A DNA stretch of 6,510 nucleotides from Lachnospiraceae bacterium. Its GTDB lineage: Bacteria; Bacillota; Clostridia; Lachnospirales; Lachnospiraceae. A program made the translations under genes and the position numbers. How positions within the stretch are numbered: position 1 is the stretch's first letter; every line of letters begins with the position of its first letter. The notes under the pieces were generated by a model. The model was given only the letters and a program-made list of their open reading frames with translations, was not told the DNA's origin and made no database searches. The stretch spans positions 1 through 6,510 of the forward strand of contig JAGDAL010000352.1 in assembly GCA_017959525.1 (NCBI GenBank), read 5' to 3'. Positions 1 through 5,684 of the stretch are shown in pieces.

Positions 1-1078
1 GGTAGTTCTCAAACTGTAGGTCCACCGTTTTCTGGAGCTTCTCCTGCATATCCAGGCTCAGGGAAGTATAGATGCGATATCCGCCGGTAAACAGCTTCCG
101 GTTGCAGGTATTGTACATCTCCTCGTAGGCTTCCTCATACGCAGCCTCGTCCTCTTCATCCGTAAACTCCGTCCGGAATTCAAAGCCTTCCATCTCCATC
201 ACCGCTCTGGTTGCGCAGTAGAACAGATAGGTCTCCGCATTGTCGTTGGAGACTTGCTCCGCCGTATCCAGATAAATCGGCTCCGTCATGGCGGCATTGT
301 AGCTTTCTTCCGAGAGCACGCCGTCTTCCAACATGTTTTTTAGGATACGGTTACGACGGGTTAACGTATGATCAAAATGCTGATACGGGTCGTAGTTGTT
401 AGGGTTATTCGGAATCGCACACAAGAAGGCTATCTCCGATAAGGACAACTGATTCACGCTTTTATTGAAGTAGCCCTTGCTGGCAGCCTCAATCCCGTAG
501 TACCCGTTAGCAAAATAAATATTGTTCAGATAGAATTCTAAAATCTGATCCTTGGAATATTTCTCCTCTAAGGCCAGCGCAATATAAATCTCTTCTACCT
601 TACGCTGCCAGGTCTTATCCTGATTCAAAAAGATCGTTCTGGCCAGCTGCTGGGTAATGGTACTACCACCCTGGCTGACTTTGCCGTCCCGAAGGATGGC
701 TAATCCCGCACGAATAATGGCGCGGTAGTCGATGCCGTGATGCTTGTAGAACTTCTTGTCCTCGATACTGATAATGGCCTGTTTACAATATGTGGGAATA
801 CGCTGGGATTCTACGTAATAGACGTCTTTCTCCCCGCGCATAATGGAAATCACCTGATCGTTCACATCATAGGCAATGGAGGTCTCCTGAGATTTGAAGG
901 TCTCCGGCGTGGACTTGGATACGAACCGGGTGGCCTCCGACTTCAGCTCCGAGACGGTTGCGCCATACCCACTAAGGTAGTAATAGGCCACCGCGCCTAG
1001 GATGAGAATCATGAGAAAAATTTGAAATTTGACGAATCTCCGAAGCCACTTGTGCTTCTTCTTCTGAGTTTTTTTCAT
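1..1078 (-). CDS. Class A penicillin-binding protein (GT51 transglycosylase/transpeptidase), 3' end outside window
   Basis: Bifunctional peptidoglycan synthase that polymerises lipid II into glycan strands on the outer face of the membrane; the C-terminal half should cross-link peptides. Reading the minus strand from ATG at 1078-1076 stays open for 359 codons to the window edge. Residues 1-19 are a basic cytoplasmic head (MKKTQKKKHKWLRR), residues about 20-35 a single membrane anchor. The GT51 domain follows with EDKKFYKHHG at 106-115 (E106 the catalytic glutamate), GGSTITQQ at 137-144, RKVEE at 159-163, ILEFYLNN at 179-186 and GIEAASKGYFNK at 195-206. GGYRIYTSLD at 332-341 is the usual linker into a penicillin-binding domain, which argues for a class A PBP and not a monofunctional transglycosylase. 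The serine SxxK motif is beyond the edge. An acidic stretch (about residues 300-320, rich in D/E) precedes the linker. No Shine-Dalgarno is visible before the ATG; TTG codons at 1093 and 1096 are in-frame alternatives. Confidence 0.93.
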   Translation of the reverse strand, partial: MKKTQKKKHKWLRRFVKFQIFLMILILGAVAYYYLSGYGATVSELKSEATRFVSKSTPETFKSQETSIAYDVNDQVISIMRGEKDVYYVESQRIPTYCKQAIISIEDKKFYKHHGIDYRAIIRAGLAILRDGKVSQGGSTITQQLARTIFLNQDKTWQRKVEEIYIALALEEKYSKDQILEFYLNNIYFANGYYGIEAASKGYFNKSVNQLSLSEIAFLCAIPNNPNNYDPYQHFDHTLTRRNRILKNMLEDGVLSEESYNAAMTEPIYLDTAEQVSNDNAETYLFYCATRAVMEMEGFEFRTEFTDEEDEAAYEEAYEEMYNTCNRKLFTGGYRIYTSLSLDMQEKLQKTVDLQFENY

Positions 1079-1084
1079 GGATTT

Positions 1085-1113
1085 ATTATACAACAACCAC
1101 TAGGGTCTTCGAA
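1085..1113 (-). promoter_or_regulatory. Candidate PBP promoter with -10 almost abutting the start codon
   Basis: On the minus strand an exact TATAAT lies at 1090-1085, only 6 nt before the ATG at 1078. Seventeen bases upstream is TTCGAA (1113-1108), a poor match to TTGACA. The box sits directly after the transketolase terminator, where a promoter for the next gene is expected. If used, the transcript would begin at about the A of the ATG. It could also be chance AT-rich sequence. Confidence 0.4.
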
Positions 1114-1124
1114 TCCTTTTTTGC

Positions 1125-1160
1125 AAAAAAAGAACCGGAAGCATACCTGCTCCCGGCTCT
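1125..1160 (-). terminator. Intrinsic terminator of the transketolase operon
   Basis: Read on the minus strand, 1160-1148 (AGAGCCGGGAGCA) pairs with 1143-1131 (TGCTTCCGGTTCT) to give a 13-bp stem, including two G-U pairs, closed by a 4-nt GGTA loop. Seven T residues follow at 1131-1125. The two G-U pairs become A-C mismatches on the plus strand, so the hairpin is built for minus-strand transcripts. It starts 11 nt after the stop codon of the transketolase C-terminal subunit gene. Confidence 0.93.
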
Positions 1161-1170
1161 GATCTTACTC

Positions 1171-2106
1171 TTATAAAAACGCCTTAATCTGCTTGTAGAT
1201 GCCTGCTGCATCCAACTCGTACTTCTTCAGAAGTTCTACTGCAGGGCCGGACTCGCCGAAGGTGTCATGAACACCGATGCGAAGCATCTTGGTTGGGCAA
1301 TGCTCAGCCAATGCCTCAGCAACAGCTCCACCTAAACCACCGATTACGGAATGCTCCTCAACGGTAACAACCTTACCGGTCTTAGCTGCACTCTTTACAA
1401 CCAAGTCAACGTCCAAAGGCTTGATGGTATGGATGTTAATCACCTCAGCGTTAACGCCGTCAGCCTCTAACATCTTCGCAGCTTCTAAGGACTCGCCAAC
1501 TTCCAATCCGGTAGCGATGATGGTTACATCGGTACCTTCCTTCAAGGTGATACCCTTGCCGATTTCGAACTTGTATTCCGCATTGTCGTTGATCACCGGA
1601 ACTGCCAGACGACCAAAACGTAAGTAAACCGGTCCTTCGTACTCATAAGCAGCACGAACAGCAGCCTTCGCCTCGATATCATCAGCCGGATTCAAAACGA
1701 CCATACCAGGAATGGCACGCATCAATGCCAAATCCTCTAAACACTGATGGCTGGCGCCATCTTCACCAACGGAGATACCTGCGTGGGTTGCTCCGATTTT
1801 AACATTAAAATGTGGATATGCTACGGAGTTACGTACCTGCTCGTATGCACGTCCTGCTGCAAACATTGCGAAACTGGAGCAGAACGGAACCTTACCGGTT
1901 GCTGCCATACCTGCTGCAATGCCTACCATATCGCATTCCTGGATACCGCAATCAATGTGGCGCTCCGGGAAAGCCTTCTTAAAAGTGCCGGTCTTGGTAG
2001 CTTCTGCCAGATCTGCATCCAATACGAAGAGATCGTCATGCTCCTTGCCCAGCTCTACCAATGCGTTACCATAGCTGTCTCTGGTTGCAATCTTTACATC
2101 TGACAT
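1171..2106 (-). CDS. Transketolase, C-terminal subunit
   Basis: Second half of a split transketolase: the pyrimidine-binding domain followed by the C-terminal transketolase domain, 311 residues. Together with the N-terminal subunit it should transfer two-carbon ketol units between sugar phosphates in the non-oxidative pentose phosphate pathway in the cytoplasm. The motif DCGIQECDM (52-60) carries the glutamate (E57) that activates the TPP aminopyrimidine; CSSFAMFAAGRAYEQVR (76-92) and THAGISVGEDGASHQ (107-121) are typical of the pyrimidine domain. The region from about residue 185 holds the C-terminal domain (ATGLEVGESLEAA, VEEHSVIGGLGGAVAE). The ATG at 2106-2104 is preceded by AGGTGA at 2118-2113 with a 6-nt gap, which fixes the start. 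The gene overlaps the upstream subunit gene by 13 nt, so translation is probably coupled. A strong terminator follows. The pentose phosphate role is the default; split transketolases acting on other sugars also exist. Confidence 0.95.
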   Translation of the reverse strand: MSDVKIATRDSYGNALVELGKEHDDLFVLDADLAEATKTGTFKKAFPERHIDCGIQECDMVGIAAGMAATGKVPFCSSFAMFAAGRAYEQVRNSVAYPHFNVKIGATHAGISVGEDGASHQCLEDLALMRAIPGMVVLNPADDIEAKAAVRAAYEYEGPVYLRFGRLAVPVINDNAEYKFEIGKGITLKEGTDVTIIATGLEVGESLEAAKMLEADGVNAEVINIHTIKPLDVDLVVKSAAKTGKVVTVEEHSVIGGLGGAVAEALAEHCPTKMLRIGVHDTFGESGPAVELLKKYELDAAGIYKQIKAFL

Positions 2107-2933
2107 AATGCTTCACCTGCTTTCTTCAATTCTTCCATTGCCTGCTCATACTGCTCGTCGTTCGGAGCCTTGCCGTGCCAGCCAACCTGGTTCTCCATGA
2201 AGGAGATTCCCTTACCTTTCACCGTCTTCATAACGATTGCGGTAGGAGCACCCTTGGTAGCCTTTGCCTCGTCAAATGCAGCACGTAACTGCTCGAAATC
2301 ATTACCGTCAGCAACTTCGATGACATGGAAGTTGAATGCACGGAACTTGTCAGCAATCGGATACGGAGAGTTAACCTCAGAAACCGGTCCGTCAATCTGC
2401 AGGTTGTTGTTATCTACGATAACACACAAATTATCTAACTTACGGAAGCCTGCAAACATAGCTGCCTCCCATACCTGGCCTTCCTGGATCTCGCCATCGC
2501 CAAGCAGGGCATATACGCGATAAGACTCATTGGAAAGCTTTGCGGAAAGAGCCATTCCGGTTGCAATGGAAATGCCCTGTCCCAATGATCCTGAGGAAGC
2601 ATCAATACCCGGTGTATGGGTAACGCATGGATGTCCCTGCAGGTGAGAACCTACGTGACGCAGTGTCTTTAGGTCCTCTACCGGGAAAAATCCACGGTTT
2701 GCCAATGCAGAATACAGACCCGGTGCAGTATGTCCCTTGGACAATACGAAACGGTCTCTGTCTGCCTTCTTCGGATCCTTCGGGTCGATATTCAGCTCTT
2801 CAAAGTACAGATAGGTAAATACCTCTGTTGCGGAAAGTGATCCGCCCGGATGACCGGACTTTGCAGCATGAACACCTTCGATGATTCCCTTACGAATCTC
2901 AACTGCTTTTTTTTGCAATTCCAAATTTGTCAT
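2094..2933 (-). CDS. Transketolase, N-terminal (TPP-binding) subunit
   Basis: First half of the split transketolase, 279 residues, carrying the thiamine diphosphate and Mg2+ site. Visible signatures are AKSGHPGGSLS (24-34, H28), SKGHTAPGLYSAL (65-77, H68), GSHLQGHP (95-102, H101), SSGSLGQG (113-120) and the TPP motif beginning GDGEIQEGQ (145-153) and ending DNNN (174-177). All catalytic histidines expected for transketolase are present. The length equals the N-terminal half of a normal single-chain enzyme, and the partner gene follows directly, so this is the usual two-gene arrangement of many Clostridia and archaea and not a frameshifted gene. The start at 2933 is supported by AAAGGG at 2946-2941, 7 nt upstream. 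An extended -10 promoter and a leader hairpin precede it. The two genes appear to form a bicistronic operon ending at the terminator near 1130. Confidence 0.95.
   Translation of the reverse strand: MTNLELQKKAVEIRKGIIEGVHAAKSGHPGGSLSATEVFTYLYFEELNIDPKDPKKADRDRFVLSKGHTAPGLYSALANRGFFPVEDLKTLRHVGSHLQGHPCVTHTPGIDASSGSLGQGISIATGMALSAKLSNESYRVYALLGDGEIQEGQVWEAAMFAGFRKLDNLCVIVDNNNLQIDGPVSEVNSPYPIADKFRAFNFHVIEVADGNDFEQLRAAFDEAKATKGAPTAIVMKTVKGKGISFMENQVGWHGKAPNDEQYEQAMEELKKAGEALCQM
2113..2118 (-). promoter_or_regulatory. Ribosome binding site of the transketolase C-terminal subunit gene
   Basis: AGGTGA on the minus strand lies 6 nt before the ATG at 2106, inside the coding sequence of the upstream subunit. 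It shows that the second gene has its own initiation site despite the 13-nt overlap. Confidence 0.7.
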
Positions 2934-2964
2934 TTGTGTTCCCTTTCTTCCCTTTTGATACTAC

Positions 2965-2981
2965 ATCTCGCCTAGCGAGAT
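2965..2981 (-). promoter_or_regulatory. Perfect 7-bp inverted repeat in the transketolase leader
   Basis: ATCTCGC, a 3-nt spacer TAG and GCGAGAT form a perfect inverted repeat. It lies downstream of the predicted transcription start and upstream of the AAAGGG ribosome binding site, so it would be a hairpin in the 5' leader. No T-run follows, so it is not an intrinsic terminator. It could be a 5' stabiliser or a protein-binding operator; the sequence alone does not decide. Confidence 0.6.
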
Positions 2982-2997
2982 TCTTTATTGCGTCGTC

Positions 2998-3006
2998 ATT
3001 ATAGCA
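2998..3006 (-). promoter_or_regulatory. Extended -10 promoter of the transketolase operon
   Basis: The minus strand reads TGCTATAAT (3006-2998), an exact match to the extended -10 consensus TGnTATAAT. At 17 bp spacing the -35 position (3026-3021) reads TGTGTT, a weak match, which the extended -10 can compensate. The expected start is near 2991, giving a leader of about 57 nt. Confidence 0.75.
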
Positions 3007-3013
3007 TACTTGC

Positions 3014-3042
3014 ATGGCAAAACACATTTCATTTCTTGCCAT
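3014..3042. promoter_or_regulatory. Candidate operator: ATGGCAA-N15-TTGCCAT dyad over the -35 region
   Basis: Perfect 7-bp arms at 3014-3020 and 3036-3042 are separated by 15 nt. The dyad spans the -35 region of the transketolase promoter, a usual place for a repressor or activator site. It could alternatively form a hairpin at the 3' end of the ATPase transcript, but no T-run follows on either strand, so a regulatory site is preferred. The protein that would bind it cannot be named. Confidence 0.45.
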
Positions 3043-3056
3043 CCTTACAAAGTCAC

Positions 3057-3071
3057 TGTCAAATTCTGACA
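3057..3071. repeat. TGTCA-N5-TGACA inverted repeat just after the ATPase gene
   Basis: A 15-bp dyad with perfect 5-bp arms lies 4 nt beyond the ATPase stop codon. Its minus strand contains TTGACA (3062-3057), identical to a consensus -35, but no acceptable -10 lies 16-19 bp downstream. The role is unknown; a binding site is possible, chance is not excluded. Confidence 0.3.
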
Positions 3072-3074
3072 ATC

Positions 3075-4493
3075 CTAACGGAAACTGCAGATATCGTCTA
3101 GGGAAATTAACATAATATTCTTAATTGTTGCGGCTACGGTCTTGGTATTCTCATGGAAACCGCTTCTGGAGAATATCAGGTAAAAAGCGTTGTTTTTGTC
3201 TTTGACGTGCTTCGTTAAATCAATCAGTTCCTTCAAGGTTGCAATACCGATTGGCTCGTCATTGTAATAGCAACGTGCAAAAGCGATGTTGCTCTTACCC
3301 TCTACCTTACCTAAGGCTACCAAATCAAATCCTTCGGAGCTCTTATTCTCTTCATCGTTCTCCCACCAGTTACCGATGGCTTCGATGGAGAATGGAAGCT
3401 CTTCTTTGGCCGCTTTGCGCTCCAAGTATTCCCGGCACATATTGATAAATACCCGGTCCATATACTCCGGCAGCTCTCCGCCGCTAACACGCTTCCACAA
3501 CTCCTCTTTTGCACCACTGAAATAGCAGTCCATATTCGGAACCACGAAACGATACCAGAACAAGTCGTGGGTATTGATGATGGAGTAACGGGTCTTCTTC
3601 CGGTTGGTTGGCTCCGTTACCGGATTCTCCTTCTGTACCACGCCAATGGACATGAGGGTGTTCATATACGGAACCACCACGTCTTTTGGCTTACCAACCA
3701 CTTCGGAAATGGCGTTGACGCGGTTCTTGCCGCTGGCCAAGGTCTCTAACATACAGTTGTAATAGGATAACTCACGAAGCTCCGTCTGAATGGTCTTCTC
3801 CGGAAGCAAGGTTGCATCATCCTCTGCAGCTAAGTAAATCTGCTCGGTTAAGCGATACAACACGTCTTCTTCTCCGTGATGTGCCTCGATATAAGCAGCC
3901 ACACGCTCCAATTGATATGGAATACCGCCGGTGATACCATAGATGAACGCCTGCTCCTCTGCAGATGCGGATGGCATGAATTCCTGAGCCTCATAGAATC
4001 CCATAGCCGTAAGCTCCATAGAATCCATTGGAATATCCTTCCAAACGGACTTCCTGGAGAGTACCTGCTTATCCATTAAGATATAAGCATCTCCGCAGAA
4101 TACCACCTTAATCGGAAGACCGGCCCACTGTACCTTCACATAGTCATGCAAGACCTGTGCAAAGTGGTCCTCCGCCTTAACGAAATTCGGATAGTGGTCC
4201 ATGACCAACCAGATTGGCTCCGCCTCTGCCATTGCGGTGATGCGATCTAGAATGTTCTCCAGGGTCAGCCCATCGGTCCATTCTACGCCCACTGCAGCAG
4301 CCAACAGCTTCAATTCGCCGGTTCCTGTGGTCGGATATGCGGTAAAAAAGATGTGTTTGCGGTCTTCTAGGAAATGATGTAATAAAGCCGTCTTTCCCAT
4401 TCCCTGACGACCGTATAGAACAAAAAGCGAAAGATTCTCATCTTCCGCGAAAGAATTTAAAGTAGCTAATTGCGCTATTCTACCTGTAAACAT
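3075..4493 (-). CDS. ATPase_2/DUF234-type ATPase with degenerate catalytic motifs
   Basis: A 472-residue protein resembling the ATP-binding proteins (Pfam ATPase_2 plus DUF234-like C-terminus) common in Clostridia and archaea; the cellular role of the family is not settled. Walker A is intact (GRQGMGKT, 28-35). Walker B is LVMDHYPNF (96-104), where family members as I recall them have DEY, so the catalytic glutamate is histidine at 100. The stretch CGDAYILMDKQVLSRKSVWKD (133-153) stands where the family has CGSS...SPLYGR, so the arginine motif is lost. GITGGIPYQLERV (186-198) is well conserved. A winged-helix-like middle part (about 220-310) is followed by the DUF234-like region: IGNWW (373-377), FDLVAL (389-394), then FARCYY (405-410) where relatives have GECKW. 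No signal peptide or membrane segment. ATG at 4493 is supported by AGAGGGG 7 nt upstream. The frame is intact with no stops, so it is retained as a gene. Confidence 0.87.
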   Translation of the reverse strand: MFTGRIAQLATLNSFAEDENLSLFVLYGRQGMGKTALLHHFLEDRKHIFFTAYPTTGTGELKLLAAAVGVEWTDGLTLENILDRITAMAEAEPIWLVMDHYPNFVKAEDHFAQVLHDYVKVQWAGLPIKVVFCGDAYILMDKQVLSRKSVWKDIPMDSMELTAMGFYEAQEFMPSASAEEQAFIYGITGGIPYQLERVAAYIEAHHGEEDVLYRLTEQIYLAAEDDATLLPEKTIQTELRELSYYNCMLETLASGKNRVNAISEVVGKPKDVVVPYMNTLMSIGVVQKENPVTEPTNRKKTRYSIINTHDLFWYRFVVPNMDCYFSGAKEELWKRVSGGELPEYMDRVFINMCREYLERKAAKEELPFSIEAIGNWWENDEENKSSEGFDLVALGKVEGKSNIAFARCYYNDEPIGIATLKELIDLTKHVKDKNNAFYLIFSRSGFHENTKTVAATIKNIMLISLDDICSFR

Positions 4494-4500
4494 AGATGTT

Positions 4501-4507
4501 CCCCTCT
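4501..4507 (-). promoter_or_regulatory. Ribosome binding site of the ATPase gene
   Basis: AGAGGGG on the minus strand, 7 nt before the ATG at 4493, supports that start codon. Confidence 0.7.
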
Positions 4508-4522
4508 CGCAAGACTGATTTT

Positions 4523-4552
4523 ATTGTAATACGTTTCAACTAAATCTTTCAA
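4523..4552 (-). promoter_or_regulatory. Promoter of the ATPase gene
   Basis: On the minus strand TTGAAA (4552-4547) and TACAAT (4528-4523) each match the sigma-A consensus at five of six positions with an 18-bp spacer. The expected start is near 4516, giving a leader of about 22 nt that contains the ribosome binding site. The heptamer GTTGAAA occurs twice, 13 bp apart, once as the -35 and once inside the spacer. Confidence 0.6.
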
Positions 4553-4631
4553 CCGCATTTTATTGTGGTGATTTTTTTCATTCCCCCACATTTAGGATGA
4601 AAATCCGGTGTTCTTTTTCTATGGATTCAAC

Positions 4632-4642
4632 TATACTGTAAT
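4632..4642 (+). promoter_or_regulatory. Candidate -10 of the phospholipase-like gene
   Basis: TATACT (4632-4637) and the overlapping TGTAAT (4637-4642) each match TATAAT at five of six positions. Neither has a good -35; the region 16-18 bp upstream reads T-rich sequence around GTTCTTTTTC. Placement upstream of the leader hairpin and ribosome binding site makes this the best promoter candidate for the gene. Confidence 0.4.
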
Positions 4643-4652
4643 TAGAAAGTAT

Positions 4653-4678
4653 CTTTTTTCGTTTTTTACGCGAAAAAG
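4653..4678 (+). promoter_or_regulatory. Leader hairpin before the phospholipase-like gene
   Basis: CTTTTTTCGT (4653-4662) can pair with ACG (4668-4670) plus GAAAAAG (4672-4678) around a 5-T loop, giving about 10 pairs with one bulged C at 4671. The stem is AT-rich and ends 5 nt before the ribosome binding site. It is not followed by a T-run and so is not a terminator. Stability is modest. Confidence 0.35.
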
Positions 4679-4683
4679 CATAT

Positions 4684-4692
4684 AAGGAGGGG
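4684..4692 (+). promoter_or_regulatory. Strong ribosome binding site of the phospholipase-like gene
   Basis: AAGGAGGGG contains a complete AAGGAGG Shine-Dalgarno, 7 nt before the ATG at 4698. It settles the start codon and predicts efficient translation. Confidence 0.9.
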
Positions 4693-4697
4693 TTTTT

Positions 4698-5684
4698 ATG
4701 CCAGGCTTTCGTTCCCATTTTATCTTCGGGCAAAACGCCTTATCATCCTGTAAAACCGCAGCAGAACTGCGTTTCATCAAGGATCACAAGACTTGCTACC
4801 AGTTAGGACAGCAAGGACCGGATTTGTTTTTCTATTTTGCTCCCGCACACATCTTCCATGACGGCAATATTGGTACAATTATGCATAATGCTGCCACCCT
4901 TGGATTCATAGATAGTCTTATTTTTGTAAGGAACCGACTGCTGACCAGATGCGATCGCGACATTGCAGATGCCTATATCGCCGGCTTCATGGGCCACTAT
5001 AGCTTTGACACCGCATGTCACCCTTACGTCCATTACCGTGCCAAGAAAATGAAATACAAGGATGACTTCACCAAGAGCTTCGGTATCCACGTTGCATTGG
5101 AGACCGACATCGATGCAGCATTGCTTCGTCACTACATGCATTTATCCGTCTCTCAATTTGCCCTAGAGCCAACCATTGCCCTGTCTCCGAAGGAGCGTGT
5201 GGTGATCTCCCATTTATTGGCTCAGGCCATTGGTCGGACTTATCCGACACACCGCATGTTCCCGCTGACGATTCATCTGGCTATTTGTAATTTCTGGTTA
5301 TTGAATAAGTTGATGCGTGACCCGAAGGGTCGCAAGAAGAAGCTGGTTCGCTTCGTAGACGAGAGGATCTGTCATCATATCTTCGTCTCCGGCATTGTTG
5401 CCAACGACGGATTCAAAGCCTATAAGGACCCATGTAACCTGCGCCACTTGGAATGGCACAATCCTTGGGATCCGTCCATTACCTCCCATCAGGATGTTTA
5501 CCAGCTGATGGAACAAGGCTTGGCGGCGTATGAGCTTCATTTAGAGAACTATAAGAACCTCATCGCCACCCTACCTAAGAAATTGCTTCCTACCCATGAA
5601 TACGGGGAAGAATATTATCGTCGCCTGAACCACCTGTTACAGGAGTTAGGGGACTTAAGCTACGACAGTGGATTACCGCTGTAA
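4698..5684 (+). CDS. Zinc-dependent phospholipase C-family protein, cytoplasmic
   Basis: A 328-residue member of the zinc-dependent phospholipase C family (Pfam Zn_dep_PLPC), related to the catalytic domain of clostridial alpha-toxin. The N-terminal 140 residues hold likely metal ligands: PGFRSHFIFG (2-11, H7), GQQGPDLFFYFAP (37-49, D42), IMHN (61-64, H63), GHYSFDTACHPYVHY (99-113; H100, D104, H108) and FGIHVALETDID (128-139; H131, E135, D139). The remainder (about 150-328) is less conserved and probably helical. No signal peptide or membrane segment, so unlike secreted phospholipases it should stay in the cytoplasm. The substrate is unknown; lipid headgroup cleavage is inferred only from the fold. 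The gene is monocistronic, divergent from the ATPase gene and convergent with the dehydrogenase gene, whose 3' end it overlaps by 12 nt. The family is widespread and poorly characterised in gut Clostridia. Confidence 0.88.
   Translation: MPGFRSHFIFGQNALSSCKTAAELRFIKDHKTCYQLGQQGPDLFFYFAPAHIFHDGNIGTIMHNAATLGFIDSLIFVRNRLLTRCDRDIADAYIAGFMGHYSFDTACHPYVHYRAKKMKYKDDFTKSFGIHVALETDIDAALLRHYMHLSVSQFALEPTIALSPKERVVISHLLAQAIGRTYPTHRMFPLTIHLAICNFWLLNKLMRDPKGRKKKLVRFVDERICHHIFVSGIVANDGFKAYKDPCNLRHLEWHNPWDPSITSHQDVYQLMEQGLAAYELHLENYKNLIATLPKKLLPTHEYGEEYYRRLNHLLQELGDLSYDSGLPL

Larger units (their letters stand above)
4494..4697. other. Divergent intergenic region between the ATPase and phospholipase-like genes
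   Basis: An AT-rich 204-bp stretch with no convincing gene. It carries the ATPase promoter on the left and the phospholipase-gene promoter, leader hairpin and ribosome binding site on the right. The middle holds minor dyads: TGTGG (4564-4568) with CCACA (4586-4590), and GGAT-GAAA-ATCC (4595-4606), a short stem with a GAAA loop. These could serve as sites for joint control of both genes, but each is short enough to be chance. Confidence 0.6.

Noticed and set aside
737..1000. Plus-strand open frame of 87 codons
   Set aside because: It lies antisense to the GT51 motifs of the PBP gene, has no ribosome binding site and shows no recognisable domain.
1115..1132. T6-GC-A7 palindrome read as a second terminator or a binding site
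   Set aside because: It is the T-tract of the 13-bp terminator followed by a chance A-run; too low in complexity to call separately.
1277..2523. Several plus-strand open frames of 116-118 codons
   Set aside because: All are antisense to the well-matched transketolase subunits, are Ser/Thr/Cys-rich in a way typical of shadow frames, and lack ribosome binding sites.
3014..3042. Dyad read as the terminator of the ATPase gene
   Set aside because: No T-run follows the stem on the minus strand and the loop is 15 nt; position over the transketolase -35 region fits an operator better.
3057..3062. TTGACA on the minus strand as a -35 element
   Set aside because: No -10-like hexamer occurs 16-19 bp downstream; the true extended -10 is about 54 bp away.
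3317..3517. Minus-strand 66-codon frame inside the ATPase gene
   Set aside because: Same strand, different frame from the ATPase; no initiation signal and no motif. It does not indicate a frameshift because the ATPase frame is continuous.
4803..5141. Minus-strand 112-codon frame opposite the phospholipase-like gene
   Set aside because: The opposite strand encodes the conserved HYSFDTACHP metal-binding motif; the antisense frame has no ribosome binding site or domain.
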